In this document: positions 33,263-45,220 of the stretch, piece after piece | How positions within the stretch are numbered: position 1 is the first letter of the stretch | How the letters are laid out: each line of letters begins with the position of its first letter | Source of the DNA: Adiantum capillus-veneris | Lineage: Eukaryota > Streptophyta > Polypodiopsida > Polypodiales > Pteridaceae | Direction: 5' to 3' | DNA: 64,000 nt | NCBI GenBank assembly: GCA_014529385.2 | Contig: CM043956.1 | Span: 60,521,120 to 60,585,119 of the forward strand | Translations under genes and position numbers: made by a program | Notes under the pieces: model-generated | Told to the model about the DNA's origin: nothing | The model's database searches: none | The model's input: the letters and a program-made list of their open reading frames with translations, nothing else

Positions 33263-33557
33263 TGTTGAGCGGAGGACTACACCTATACATTTTTTCTCAC
33301 ACTCATATTTTTGTAAACACTTATTGTAATAAATGTCTTTCCGACTTTCATTTTTTCATGGAGCCGATTCATTGTAATTAGCGGGACTCAATTGAGTTTC
33401 CAGTTTGTATTCCCCGAGTAGTTTCACCTGCTTATGTAATTAAATTAGAGATGTGTTCACACCTCCAAGGCTGAGGTATAAGAGCCAATTATTGTAAACC
33501 TAAGGACAGTTTTTTGAATCATTAAGAAAGATAAGTTTTGAAGCGTCGTGACTGTGT

Positions 33558-33596
<39 letters not shown>

Positions 33597-34189
33597 TGTC
33601 TATCCTCTTGCTACACGAGCTACGGAGCCGCCATTGGAGAAGCGACACCGATACCAAGTGTGCGCGCATTCGGCTTCTACGCGAGGTGAGCTCCCACGAG
33701 CTTCTATGTGAGTTTTCTGCCTACCTGTGTGTCGGAATTGAGCGTGCCATATATCTATAGAACTACAGCAAGTAGAGCTACACATTAGTACCATCGGAGT
33801 CGGAATTCGGTCACCTGAATTTTTCGGCCTGTCTTCATACGCATTTACCGCACGGAGTGGTTACAGGTTGAGATTGTGTTGTAGATTCATAGGGTATCGT
33901 CCTTACCTAGTGTAGAGACTCCCCTTTTAGTTTGAGGCTGATTCGATGACTTTAGATCATGTTTCGGATAGCATTTGTTTGTAGTACGAATTTCAGTCAT
34001 TTGCGTATTTGAGAACTTAGGTTTGATTTCCTTGGTAGTGATTGTCATTAGAAGGTCGAGTAGGTGATTTGGCACCCACCTATTTGTTTCCATGCACCTG
34101 CGGGTCAAGCTCCGTCCTCGTCTAACATTCTTGTTTGTCGGTTGAGTTCTCGCTATCATAGCCACCGCTAGCGGCGTAACCGCCCAACA
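33263..34189 (+). repeat. 5' LTR of the giant element
   Basis: The LTR is 927 bp, TGTTGAGCGG to CCCAACA. A GAGGTATAAGAGCC word near 33,472 is a candidate TATA element, followed by a (GA)n run at about 33,560-33,592. It differs from the 3' LTR by substitutions, a shorter GA run in the 3' copy, and about 34 bp extra in the 3' copy. Confidence 0.93.
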
Positions 34190-34191
34190 TT

Positions 34192-34210
34192 TGGCGCCGC
34201 TGCCGGGGAC
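34192..34210 (+). promoter_or_regulatory. Primer binding site of the giant element (tRNA-Asp type)
   Basis: TGGCGCCGCTGCCGGGGAC lies two bases after the LTR. This kind of site is known from Athila/Tat gypsy elements, which are thought to be primed by Asp tRNA. Confidence 0.8.
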
Positions 34211-34720
34211 GAGAGCCCTAAGTAGGTGACCTTAGACTAATCCTACAAGGTGAATTGTTTCATTTACTTTGTATATTTTAGTTAGAAAGGTCTAGGAGTG
34301 GTGGACTCCGAGGATCTTTGAGAGGTACTAGGAAACTTGTAGATTCCTGGGTCTTTCGTGTTTGACAATTTTTAGTTTAGATTAGATTGATTTTTGTTGG
34401 TGTTGAGTGGTTGTTGAGATTGAGGTATTTGCTAGTCCGTGTGTGGCAGTGAATCTCTTTATACTCACCATTGCAAAAACCCATTTTATGATTAGAAGTA
34501 GCTTAGGTAGAACTTGATTTGATCCTGATCTAGATCTATTAATCACTGATTTATTTGCTTGATGTGTTTGTTTGCATGTTAGATGACTAAACTGTTGATT
34601 TGGTAGTGAAACTTACATAAACAAAGTGCAGAGATATTTTCTGTGAAATTGAGTGTTGTTGAGCACTTAAGAGAGCTCTTGGAAGAGTTATGTGCCAAAA
34701 AACTAGAGTTCTGCAACTTT

Positions 34721-35442
34721 AGACATCATACGCGTATGATGTCTTAGGGGCTAAACAGAGATCAAAACAAAAAAATTTGACATTACCAGAGTGTTCAAAA
34801 GGGGGGTTTTACCCTAAGATCAACATAAAACAAGGGCTTTAACACTTCTAGAAACTCAAAATACCAAGTCAGAGTGCAAAAAAAAACGCAAAGAATAGGG
34901 AAAATTGATTCAGAGCTCATTTTTGCATTCAAACTTGATAAAAACACTTGAAACTCAAAGATAAACACTTGAAGAAGCTTAAAATAGAAAATTGGACAAA
35001 TCTGTGAAAAAAGACATCATACACGTATAATGTCTTTTTACACTTTCTGATGTGATTTTTGAATTTTGACTTGACAACATTGTTGCAAATATAGTGAATA
35101 GCTGAAATATCAAGTTTGGACCAAAATTGGACAAAAAGACATCATACGCGTATGATGTCTCCAACCTAATTCTGGGCAAATTTTGACATTTTTCTATCAC
35201 AGATCCTTTGTACTAGTTGTCTAGAGCTTGTATTTCAAGTTTCATGTCATTTGGATCACATTTGACCCCAAGTAAGTCAAAAATCGGGAAATTGCCCAGA
35301 AAAGTCTAATTGGCCATAACTTGCACAACCAGAGTTCAAATTGAATTTTGTGAGTGGACAGAGCATAAGGGTGCTACTGGGAGTGAGCAAAGTAAAAATA
35401 TCCAAAATCTGTGAAAAAAGACATCATACGCGTATAATGTCT
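34721..35442. repeat. Palindrome array 1 (four copies) in the gag leader
   Basis: Copies are at 34,721-34,744, 35,012-35,035, 35,137-35,160 and 35,419-35,442. The unit is AGACATCATACG followed directly by its own reverse complement (24 bp, no spacer, centre CGCG). Copies 1 and 3 are perfect; 2 has two changes and 4 has one. Start-to-start distances are 291, 125 and 282. The sequence between copies is much less conserved but alignable with array 2. The gag ATG follows the last copy by 168 nt. Confidence 0.95.
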
Positions 35443-35610
35443 TTTTGAGCAAATCTGATACAAAATTTTCACTAGAGATAACAGAAGTCTTCCAATTGAC
35501 AAAACAAACCATTTGACCAAGTATCATTCAGTTTGGACCACTTTTGATCACAGAAACGGGGATAAAACAAAGTGCCGAGACTAAAAAGTTAGATTCCTCT
35601 AGGGGGGTTG

Positions 35611-36319
35611 ATGAATTTGAGATCTGGTAGATATCTCCGGAATAACCAACCGAGACAAAGAGAACAAGCGAGTGTTATATCAACCGAGGAAAGTGTAAAC
35701 CAAAGTGTAGTGCGACCGTTAGAGCCGATCCTTGAAGGAAGAATTTCCGATACTTCTTCAGAGAGATCTTACGAGATTTTCACTGAACACTTAGGATACT
35801 TGAACTTAAACGAAAGAAGAAAACATGGCATCAGGACCATTAAACCCTTCGGTCACAATGAAGCTATTGTTCATCAAGTATCAATATGACAACAAGCAAG
35901 GTGCCAAGATCTACAAAGATGGTATGGATCGCTACTGTGTGAAAATAGAAGATAGACCAAGTGAGTTCAAGGATTTAGTGCCCATGAGCTATAGCGGAGA
36001 TAGGTACCTAGATGATGAAGGTATCATGTACTTGGTAGTTCTGAATCCTAACATTGTGGACAAGTGGGGATTGATGGGCACAAAAGCCAAAGTAAATGAA
36101 GAACCCGAAGAGAAAGCACCAACAATGAGCTTCCCTAATGCTAGATTAAGACGAGAAAACGAAACTTTGAGGATCAACACAGACAACATCTATGTGGGGT
36201 TATACAAGTATAATAATGGAGAGGAAGATCTCTATTATAAATGCGAGGAACCCTACGTCGATGAGTTGACAGAGCGGAAAAGACTTTATGTCTTTACCTA
36301 CAAGAGGGATCAGAAATGA
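35611..36319 (+). pseudogene. Giant element: N-terminal reading frames ahead of the gag capsid domain
   Basis: The ATG at 35,611 opens M-N-L-R-S-G-R-Y-L, a start common in gypsy gags, and runs to 35,889. An overlapping frame (35,825-36,319) continues with a 164-residue acidic/basic segment of no known family. Its stop overlaps the next start as ATGA at 36,316-36,319. A shift near 35,850 may have split one original frame, or the overlaps may be genuine. Confidence 0.6.
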
Positions 36320-38926
36320 AGATTATCGCATACGACAAGTATGGAAGACTATATGCAGCAATCAATAAAAAGGAGCTGGAAGGATACACATACTTTTGGG
36401 GACCACTCCACCATTATTATGTCACTCCAAGCCCACTGAGACTAGCACCTACAATTGTCATGCCAGACCCGATGGCAACAGGTAGAGAGAGGACTCATGT
36501 AACTGAATCTTTCAGTCGACCTCATTATTCTATGTCAAGCCCAATGGGAACATTAAATTCTAGAGAGTCAATTGCTACGAATCGAGGTAGTGCAGTTCCA
36601 TTCTCTACACATACTATGGTAGGTCCGATGTTTGCAGCAACACCATCACATTTGCCTCCTAGTAGTAGATTCGTGGTAAGGGAGCCAACTAGAGCAGCCC
36701 ATGAAGTCCATGACACAAGAGAAATTTTTAGTCGGGATACAGGAGCGATGAGATTGGTGGCAGACAATAGACGCATGAGACCATCTCAAATGGCCAAGTG
36801 TATGCCAAAGAAGTATAGTGGCTCAGGAGATTCATATGCACATGTCTCACTCTTTAAGCAAGTCTTAAGAGCTGAGCAGATAACAGATTTTCACACACAA
36901 TACGAAGGATTTGGTCTTACTTTAGAAGGGACTGCATTGACATGGTTTCAACCACTGAATGGTGGAGGTTTCCATGACATTGACCACTTGATGCGAGAGT
37001 TTGCTGAGGAATTTTTGAAAGAGGGATCAAATACAACACGGTATCCCAAATATATGCTTTCAAACAGAAGGAGCAAGAAAAGGTAAAGGAAGCTTTGCTT
37101 CGCTTCAAACAATACATAGAGAGATGTCCAGTACGAGAACGACCGCAAGATGACAGACTATCTGTCCTCTTTATAGAAGGGCTGAGAAATGACACTCTCA
37201 AGAAAGACTTGCACCTGAAAGCTTGTACAAGTTTTGAGCAAGTGACCAGAGAAGCATTGTACTTCGTGGATAATTGTGCTGTGTATGGAGAGGTGACAAC
37301 GGATACGGATGTCGCATCCAGTTGCTCATCATCCATAGCTAGCGAGACCACCACTAAGAAGAGTGTCCAAACAACAACAATGCCGAACATGGAACAAATG
37401 ATAAAAGATGTTATAAGGAGATTAGCACCATACCCTAAACCAATGCCAAAACTAACAAAATGGTGTGCAATCGAACAAAAATGGAAAAATCACTCAACAG
37501 AGGAGTGCTATTACAACAAGGGTTATGTGAAGGAGCATCGGTATGCACCTCCAGCTCAAATAGCACCACCTCAGGTACATCCAGTACCAAGATACCCAAC
37601 GAGAAACGTACCAGGACCTGTGGGGATAGAAAGACCAAGGTCTGTATTGAGGCAACAACCACCTTTACCAGGAGTGAGACCGGTGGGTATTAGATATACA
37701 CCCACCCTAGAGAATCAGGAAGAACGAGCTTTAGTGCCTGTTCAGACTTATTACAAAGATTCCGATGCACCCATGGCTCCTACTGTGTATTACCCACCTG
37801 AAGAACCAAAACAACCAGAACCTTGGAGCATGATAGGAAATGTTGGACCACCAACAACCGCACACGCCTCAGATGAAGAGAGGTATAACTTGGACGCAAG
37901 AACACTTATGTTCATAGCTCATGGGGGGTTGTCAGGCCAGCCTACCCACAAAGAGCAAATCAAGGGACGCCAAGACCTGCATTGGGACCCTGTTATAAGT
38001 GTGGAGGTGACCATTTGATGAATGTTTGTCCACACACAGAGATCATTAGAATAAATGCATATTGCACAGAGTGTGGTGTCACTCACTTCATTGAGGATTG
38101 TTCAAAGAATCCCAACAAAGTGCAAAAGACAACATTGAACATGCTAGAGTCGATTCCTACTAGCATTGGGTCTGAAAATGAAACCAAGATACCAACACAA
38201 GTTGTGACTAGAGCTCAAGCAAAGAAAACCACTAGAGAACCAGAGAATGGAAAGTCAGAGACGGAATTGGCAAGTCAAGGACGACGAAGCCATAGAAACA
38301 CATGGAAAGCTAGGAAAGCACGCATGAAACTAAAAAAAGAACAGCAAGACGCGATTCTAGCTGAGGAATTAAAACAAACAAAAGACAGATTAGAGATACT
38401 TGAGAGTCAAAATGGAATACGGGAAATGGACTCTGAAAAGTCGAAACTGAAGAGCGTCAAAGAGACAACAAGTGTAAGCTCAGGGGGATCAGTGTTAGTC
38501 GACAAAGTATACGAACCATTGGATGCACTGATGAGAGCTTACGAAGCGAGATTAAAGAGCAACCAAACACAAGAACAATGGTGGTTGACCTATCCAAACG
38601 CGGAATTGGAAAAGCAGAGACCCGAAATGTGTCAGAGAATGATCGAGGCTGCACAAGCCTTGTTAGAACCACCTAGAGAACCAATGAATTGTGGAAGGAA
38701 AAACCCACTTCATCAAGAGACTATCCTCTCACGGGTAGTTGAAAAGCCTAATAGTGCACAAAAGCCTAAAAAAATGCACAGGGATGAACGTATAGTTATG
38801 AACACCACAGATCAAGAAATAGAGAGTTTTCATCCTGTGATACAGAGGTCTTACGGAAGAGATGAGGATTACAACGAGTTTTGGAAACAAGTGAGAGAGG
38901 CAAACTTTGCAAACGAGCTGAGTTGA
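36316..38926 (+). pseudogene. Giant element gag: capsid region and two zinc knuckles
   Basis: Frame 36,316-37,086 ends in a retrotransposon gag segment (M-P-K-K-Y-S-G-S-G-D ... L-T-W-F-Q-P-L). After a shift near 37,050, frame 37,095-38,018 continues with L-R-F-K-Q-Y-I-E-R-C-P and a Pro-rich linker. After another shift, 37,982-38,926 carries two CX2CX3HX4C knuckles, C-Y-K-C-G-G-D-H-L-M-N-V-C and C-T-E-C-G-V-T-H-F-I-E-D-C, and a Lys/Glu-rich helical stretch. The product would package element RNA. Confidence 0.8.
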
Positions 38927-38998
38927 CAAGCTAATCAGACTAATGGGAAAAAGGACGTCAGGAATCCTCCCATAGAGGAATTTGAGGCAGGATCTCAA

Positions 38999-40089
38999 GT
39001 GGACTTAGATCTGCATTCTTACTGGGGGGATGGAGGCTCTGTTAGAAGTGTAGAGAGTAAACCTCATTCGTTGAAAACCTTACCTTCATACTTAGGAGAA
39101 TACGAAGCAAAATCTGAGATTAGAGCGCTTCCATCACGAGGAATCTCTTCAGAAAAAGTTTTAGACTCGCAAGGATTGATAGAGATTTTGTCAACACCAG
39201 TGACATGCACTATCACCCTAGCTGAGCTTTTGAGACTACGACCAAACATGTGGGAAACTGTAGGAAAATGCTTGGAGAAATTTGGGATAAAAGACCCAAT
39301 TGCAAAACTGCAAGAGGGCATACGAGAGCTGAGTTCGCCACAAAAAAACGCTAAGCCTATACCTTTGAACAAGGTCGGAGAGTATTGCGATGGCAAAGAG
39401 GGGAATACAACATTACCATTTGAATTCCAGGGAGTTAACACGATGGCAATACTTGACAACGGGGCTAGAGTAGCCATTGCTACGAAAGAAATCTGGAAAA
39501 AATGAGTAGCCATTGCTACGAAAGAAATCTGGCGATAAGAAAAACGAGGTTGAAACTCCAACTAGCGGACGGACATATGGAGAGACCTTTGGGACTATTA
39601 GAGAAAGTTGTAGTGACTTCTTGCGGAATTGAATACGAGCATACTTTTGCTATTGTTGACTTTGGCAAGGAGAATAAGTATGATATTATACTTGGAAGAC
39701 CGTTCATGAGACAGTTGAAAATGGTCCAGGATTGGGGTTACGACCACATATACTTGAGACATATGGAAACCACTACTCGCGTGAACCTAACAGACCATAG
39801 CTACAAGGATGTGAACCGAACACCAGTTGAAGAATTGGATTCAGCTACTTTGGCAAGATCAGAGTTTCCAGCCTGGTTAGGCAAACCCAAAGAGTTATGG
39901 ATGTGTGGAGCTTCGAACTGTGGAAGTCTGAAGCGCGAAGAATGTGTTTTAGAAAGGGCAATTGAAGACAAAAATTATATAGGTGAACCCTTGCCAGAGG
40001 ATGCACTTGAAACCATTAGAATGGACACACATTCTAGCAACCCTAGATGTTTGTGCAATTCAAGACGGTCCCACAACGAAGTTCTGTGA
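38999..40089 (+). pseudogene. Giant element protease (retropepsin), broken by a 35-bp duplication
   Basis: Frame 38,999-39,505 ends with M-A-I-L-D-N-G-A-R-V-A-I-A-T-K-E-I-W, where the catalytic triplet reads D-N-G instead of D-S/T-G. The bases encoding V-A-I-A-T-K-E-I-W are repeated 35 bp later (about 39,471-39,497 and 39,506-39,532), with a TGA between the copies. Frame 39,502-40,089 carries the rest, including Y-D-I-I-L-G-R-P-F-M (about 39,679-39,708), the second conserved protease motif. It processes gag-pol in intact relatives. Confidence 0.78.
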
Positions 40090-40625
40090 TAAAGATGGAT
40101 ATGATGTGGTTCCGTACTTCATGATGAGAGCTGTACTCGAAAAGGAGATTGAAAAGATTGATACGCCAGACAACAGAGATGAAGAGGAGATGTTTCACGA
40201 CATTCCCGATCATCCAGAATGGGGAAATCAAGCTGACAACAAGTCCACAGACAACTTAAGCGAGAACGAGGAAACCATAAAGGATGTCAGATTCTACGAC
40301 TTCCCAAATCAGACTGAAAAACACCAGAAACGCTACAGAGAAAATGAAAGGGGTTAGAAACACTCCGATGCCTAGGATAAGAGGGAAAAACCAATTCCTA
40401 ATGCTAGTAAAGACAGAAGATTGTGTCAAGGACAAGATTTCCGAAAGAATGAGAGGAAATAAGCTCATGGAAAGTCAAACGAAGCTCAAGAAATCAAGTT
40501 CAACCCAGTGGAACGAAAACAGAAACAGATAAATCAAAAAAGAACATTAGAAACAAGGAAAACAAAGAGTCCAAATTGGAACGCCGAAACAAGTACAGAG
40601 AGTTAAAGAAAACTCTGAAAGAAGT
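40090..40625 (+). other. Giant element linker between protease and RT
   Basis: Broken frames rich in Asp, Glu, Lys and Asn (for example 39,983-40,357 and 40,284-40,532) with no recognised domain. In related elements this part is a poorly conserved linker. Confidence 0.5.
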
Positions 40626-42356
40626 TTGGCGACTGAAATCGAGAGTGGTGAGGACGAAAATGCCAATGTCAAGAGAAACATGGATGTTCCCTCTCACTAC
40701 AAGAAATTTACGATAGAGGATAGGAAGGTGATATTAACCCAGCCTATCAGAGAAAGAAAGGAGAATGAATCCTATGATGGACCGGAGGACGCTAAAAAGG
40801 TTGATTTAGCAGCTCCAGGAGAGGAACCGAGACCGGTATACATAGCTACAGATTTGTCTCCGAAAGAAGAAGAGAGACTTTTGAGTCTTCTCAGAGAATA
40901 CAGGGATGTGTTTGCATGGTTGTACAAGGACTTGAAAGGAGTCGATCCATCAATATGCCAACATAAAATTCCTTTGAAACAAGACGTTAAGTCTAGCAGA
41001 CAGAGACCGTACACGTATAATGACACGTTTGCTAAGCGAATCAAAGAGGAAATAGACAAGCTAATGGAAGCTGAATTCATATATGAGATTGAACACACGG
41101 ACTGGGTATCTCCGATTCTAGGAGTGCCTAAGAAAAACGGAAAACTCCGAGTATGTGTCAATTTGAAGAAAGTAAATGCCGTGACAATCAGGGACAATTA
41201 TCCCTTGGCGATTACTGATCATGTTCTAGAACGTGTATCAGGGAAAAGAGCATATTCCTTTCTAGATGGATTTTCAGGATATAATCAACTTGCCATTGCG
41301 CCAAAGGATCAACACAAAACAGCTTTTGCAACGGAGTGGAAAATTTATGTGTATCGAGTTATGCCATTTGGCTTAACTAATGCTCCCGCAACATTCCAAA
41401 GACTGATGATGCATGCTTTCAAAGAGTACTTGAGGTTGTTTCTAGAAATATACATGGATGATTTGTGTGTGCACTCTCTTCTGAGAGATGAGCATCTAGA
41501 ACACCTAAGCAAGGTATTCGAGAAATGTAGGACATATCGCATTTGTCTCAAAACTGAGAAATGTGAGTTTATGGTCCGACAAGGCAAAATTCTGGGACAT
41601 ATTGTCTCACATAACGGAATATCCATGGATATGGAAAAGATAAAAGTAATAGTGGATATGCCTAGACCAGCCAACGCGAAACAAGTGCAGAGCTTTATGG
41701 GACATTGTGGATATTATAGACGATTCATTTATATATACGCTATAATAGGCCAACCACCTTACAGGCTAATAGTGAATTACGACTGGACAGAGGAGTGTGA
41801 GGAATCCTTCAAGAAACTGAAAGAGGCACTCATCACTGCTCCAGTCTTGAAATCACCAGATTGGGAGAAGATATTCCATGTGCATATAGATGCTTCGGCA
41901 TATGCAATAGGATGCATCTTGGCTCAGCCAGAAGAAGGAAACATGGATTTTCCAATTTGCTATGCTAGTCGACAGCTCAACAATGCTGAAAGGAATTACA
42001 CAACAACAGAGCGAGAGGGATTAGGAATGATTTATGTTGTGAAGAAATTTTGGCATTATCTTCTAGCCAATAAGTTTGTGTTTTTCACAGATCATCAAGC
42101 CTTGCTCTACCTTGTGAACAAACCATGCAATACGGGATGGATAATAAGATGGTTCATCATCTTATTAGAATTCGACTTCACGGTAGTAGTAAAGAAAGGG
42201 AAGATACATCTCAGAGCTGATCACCTTTCAAGGTTGACGAATGGAGAAGACCCTATAGGTGTAGATGACGACATACCAGATGCGTACTTATTCAACATAG
42301 AAATGATACCAAAGTGGTCTCAGGATGTTGTTAGTCTATTAACCTATGGAGGATAG
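40626..42356 (+). CDS. Giant element reverse transcriptase and RNase H
   Basis: The 576-codon frame is open throughout. RT motifs are W-V-S-P-I-L-G-V-P-K-K-N-G-K-L-R-V-C-V-N, F-L-D-G-F-S-G-Y-N-Q, V-M-P-F-G-L-T-N-A-P-A-T-F-Q-R and the catalytic Y-M-D-D (about 41,450-41,462). RNase H shows H-I-D-A-S-A-Y-A-I-G, T-T-E-R-E-G-L and F-T-D-H-Q-A-L, and the end has R-A-D-H-L-S-R. The pattern fits the Tat side of gypsy. The enzyme makes element DNA from RNA. Upstream frames are broken, so this is an intact segment of a damaged polyprotein rather than a separate gene. Confidence 0.92.
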   Translation: MATEIESGEDENANVKRNMDVPSHYKKFTIEDRKVILTQPIRERKENESYDGPEDAKKVDLAAPGEEPRPVYIATDLSPKEEERLLSLLREYRDVFAWLYKDLKGVDPSICQHKIPLKQDVKSSRQRPYTYNDTFAKRIKEEIDKLMEAEFIYEIEHTDWVSPILGVPKKNGKLRVCVNLKKVNAVTIRDNYPLAITDHVLERVSGKRAYSFLDGFSGYNQLAIAPKDQHKTAFATEWKIYVYRVMPFGLTNAPATFQRLMMHAFKEYLRLFLEIYMDDLCVHSLLRDEHLEHLSKVFEKCRTYRICLKTEKCEFMVRQGKILGHIVSHNGISMDMEKIKVIVDMPRPANAKQVQSFMGHCGYYRRFIYIYAIIGQPPYRLIVNYDWTEECEESFKKLKEALITAPVLKSPDWEKIFHVHIDASAYAIGCILAQPEEGNMDFPICYASRQLNNAERNYTTTEREGLGMIYVVKKFWHYLLANKFVFFTDHQALLYLVNKPCNTGWIIRWFIILLEFDFTVVVKKGKIHLRADHLSRLTNGEDPIGVDDDIPDAYLFNIEMIPKWSQDVVSLLTYGG

Positions 42357-43964
42357 TTTGATCGAAAAGGATACAACCCAAAAAAAGTTATTATTTAGCA
42401 ATTCAAAAATCTTCAGTTGATTGCAGGAAGTTTGTATCACTTAGGAACCGATAACATTTTAAGGTTATGCATCAATCCTGAAGAATATAACATATATCTG
42501 CGAGAAGCACATGTTCACGAATGTGCATTTCATTGTTCAAGAAGGAACACGTACAGGAATCTGTTACAACTGGGAGTCTACTGGCCAGGAATGAAAGAGA
42601 GTGTACATGAATATTTCACGGTATGTATTACATGTTCCTCAAAACCTCCAAGTGAGTATTCAACATTGTATCAGATAATGATCGTTCCCGAATGGAGTCA
42701 TTATATTGTTGAATATCTCACAAACAGAACTTTTCCAGAGGGAACCTCAAAAGCGCGTCAGAGAGCTGTACAGACAGAAGCGCAAGATTACGTTTTAATA
42801 GGAAATCAACTCTATAAGAGAGGAAAGGACAACCAGCTTAGGATATGCGCATCACAGTCAGAGTATGTGATATTCCTAGAGCAGGCTCATGTAGAAGTAG
42901 GTGGAGGCCATTTCTCGGGTGATAAGACAGCAAAAATTGTCTTAGCTGCAGGAATATGGTGGCCGACATTACACATGGACGCTGAGGAATACATAAAACG
43001 ATGTGATGACTGTCAACGGACAAAAGAAAAAGAGATGATATGCCGCTTAGACCAATGATGGGAGCAAGAGCCTTTGCAAAATGGGGGATTGATTATGTTG
43101 GACCTATCTCACCTCCTGCATATAGGACTCATGCACAATACATCATTGTGGCGGCGGACTATCTAACAAAGTGGATTGAGGCAAAAGCAACTCAAAAAGA
43201 TGATGCCAGGACCACGGCACAATTTCTGTATGAATATGTCTTTGTACGATATTGGTTACCAATAGAAATTGTGAGTGATCGAGGTACACACTTCATAAAT
43301 GAAGTGATAGAGATCCTTCTAGACAAATTCGTGGTAATACATCGCAAATCGGCTCCATATCATCCACAAGCCAATGGACAACTGAAGCGACGAACAAAAC
43401 CATATGCACGATCCTTACAAAGATTGTATCTGAGTCGAGAACTGATTGGGACCAGAGATTGCATTCGACATTATGGGCGTATAGAGTAGCATATAAAACA
43501 TCCAAAGGAACGACCCCATACAACATGGTTTTTGGTTTGAATGCTATTTTACCAATAGAATTTTTAATTCCAACGTTGAGAGTAGTTAAGGAATTAGAGT
43601 GGATAGGACATGAGCTTTCAGATAGAATAGACGACCTTGAAAAGCTAGATGAGCTTCACTTAAAAGCCGTGGCTTCAATCTACGCTCAGAAAAGGCGACC
43701 AAAAGAGTTCTTTGCTAAGCATGTACGAACTAAAGAGTTTAAGATTGGGGAGTATACACTCTAAAACAGCATGCAAAAAAACTTAAAAAGCGAGGGATGG
43801 GACCACTTGTGATTAAAGATCTATCACCAAGCGGGGCCGTCAAGCTTGCTACATTAGACAGAGAAGAAATGCCAAACTGGATTAGTGGATGCAGATTGAA
43901 GAAGTATCATTTTCCACTAACCCAGGACATGCTTCTCAAAATACATCAAGATAAATTGTGACTG
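42357..43964 (+). pseudogene. Giant element integrase with doubled zinc-binding module
   Basis: Frame 42,417-43,058 contains two successive H-H-C-C like modules. The first has R-E-A-H-V-H-E-C-A-F-H ... Y-W-P-G-M ... C-I-T-C; the second has E-Q-A-H-V-E-V-G-G-G-H ... W-W-P-T-L ... C-D-D-C-Q. The core at 43,040-43,489 has G-I-D-Y-V-G-P and V-S-D-R-G-T-H-F. The catalytic Glu after A-N-G-Q is found only in the neighbouring frame, so a one-base shift near 43,385 removed it. Frame 43,459-43,764 has W-A-Y-R-V-A-Y-K and V-x-G-L-N-A-I-L-P-I-E-F. The C-terminal part after another stop has R-L-K-K-Y-H-F-P. Confidence 0.85.
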
Positions 43965-45199
43965 CAGAAAAAGAAAAAGATTGTTGAAGAAGCGCAAGAG
44001 GAAGCAAAAGAAAGAATGGAGAAAAGAAGACTACTGTGTCAGCGACAACGCAATGAAGGAGCCTTACGAATAAATGCAGTCAGTGTATCAGAGATGGGTG
44101 AAGACAAAGTAGAGCCCATCATCGAGGTCAAAGTGGGGTCAAACCAGATTAAAGCCAGAGCACTATTGGATTCAGGAGCACAAGCTAACCTGCTTTCAGT
44201 TAGTTTGTACAAACAATTGAAACATGACACTAAGCTGCAAACTGCCAAACATGAGTTGAAGAGTTATTCAGCACACTCAATCAACGCAATCGGCTACACA
44301 GTACTGCACGTACTGATAAATCAATATGTGTATCCACATATGTTTTATGTGGTTGAAGACAAAGCTACGCAACATTCGTTGTTACTAGGACAACCATGGC
44401 AAAAGCAGTACAATGCGATGATTAATTGGAGATCAAATTCAGTTAACATCAAATATGAGGAGGAAAGTCAATCAATGCCGTTCTCCAAAGCAACCGTACA
44501 GGTGCAAGCCAAAGAATCCAATGACAAGGGTAAACGACCTAAAGAGGTGACGAAGGAGCAATGGCAACCAAAAGCCACTTCTACACAACCGGAATGCTCC
44601 TCAAAGAAGAAATCTCAGACATGGGTAGAGAAGACAGAAAATACATGCACAGCTCAACCTTGGCTAAAGACAGACTCAAAGTTAGTATGGAGGCCAAAGA
44701 AGGTTGGGCCAGAGAAAACAAAGGTGAAAAACAAAGTCTTCAACACCAGACAACAGAGTGATTTCAGACAGTCAAATTCAGTAAAACTGATCTGGATTCC
44801 AAAGAAGTTGATGACAGCACAAAGCCATAGCAAGGAACATTGGATTCCAAGATTTGTAAGCAGGAACTCCCTTCAGTACAATCAACAGAGAATCCTCAGT
44901 ATTCAAGGACAGAGACATCACACCCTAAAGTCAAGCAGATTTGGGTAGCAAAGAGTTTGTGGCAAGCACAGGCAAATCGGAAGCAGATTTGGACTATCAA
45001 AAAGGACAAAAATATAAACAAGAACCCAGGTACTGATTCTACAACACAAATGCTACAGACAACCCAAATATTGCCCAAAAAACTGACAATCAAACAAAGA
45101 GCGGCATTATTGCAAATATTGCTATTTCATCGCTCTACAATTGAATTCACCAGGCATGACCACAACAACTACAATGCTTCACCCTCAGACACTTCATAG
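43965..45199 (+). pseudogene. Second retropepsin-like domain with W-x-P-K repeats, downstream of integrase
   Basis: Frame 44,016-44,948 has a basic head, then V-E-P-I-I-E-V-K-V-G and A-L-L-D-S-G-A-Q-A-N-L-L-S (intact D-S-G-A active site, near 44,165) and L-L-L-G-Q-P-W, so it has the two motifs of an aspartic protease. The following 200 residues are rich in Lys/Gln and contain W-x-P-K-like words at about 44,688 (V-W-R-P-K-K), 44,793 (I-W-I-P-K-K), 44,841 (H-W-I-P-R), 44,943 (I-W-V-A-K) and 44,989 (I-W-T-I-K-K); the last two are in the overlapping frame 44,840-45,199. Role unknown. A protease here is additional to the gag-pol protease at 39,400. Confidence 0.72.
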
Positions 45200-45220
45200 T
45201 CGTCCGGGAGGACTTAAACT

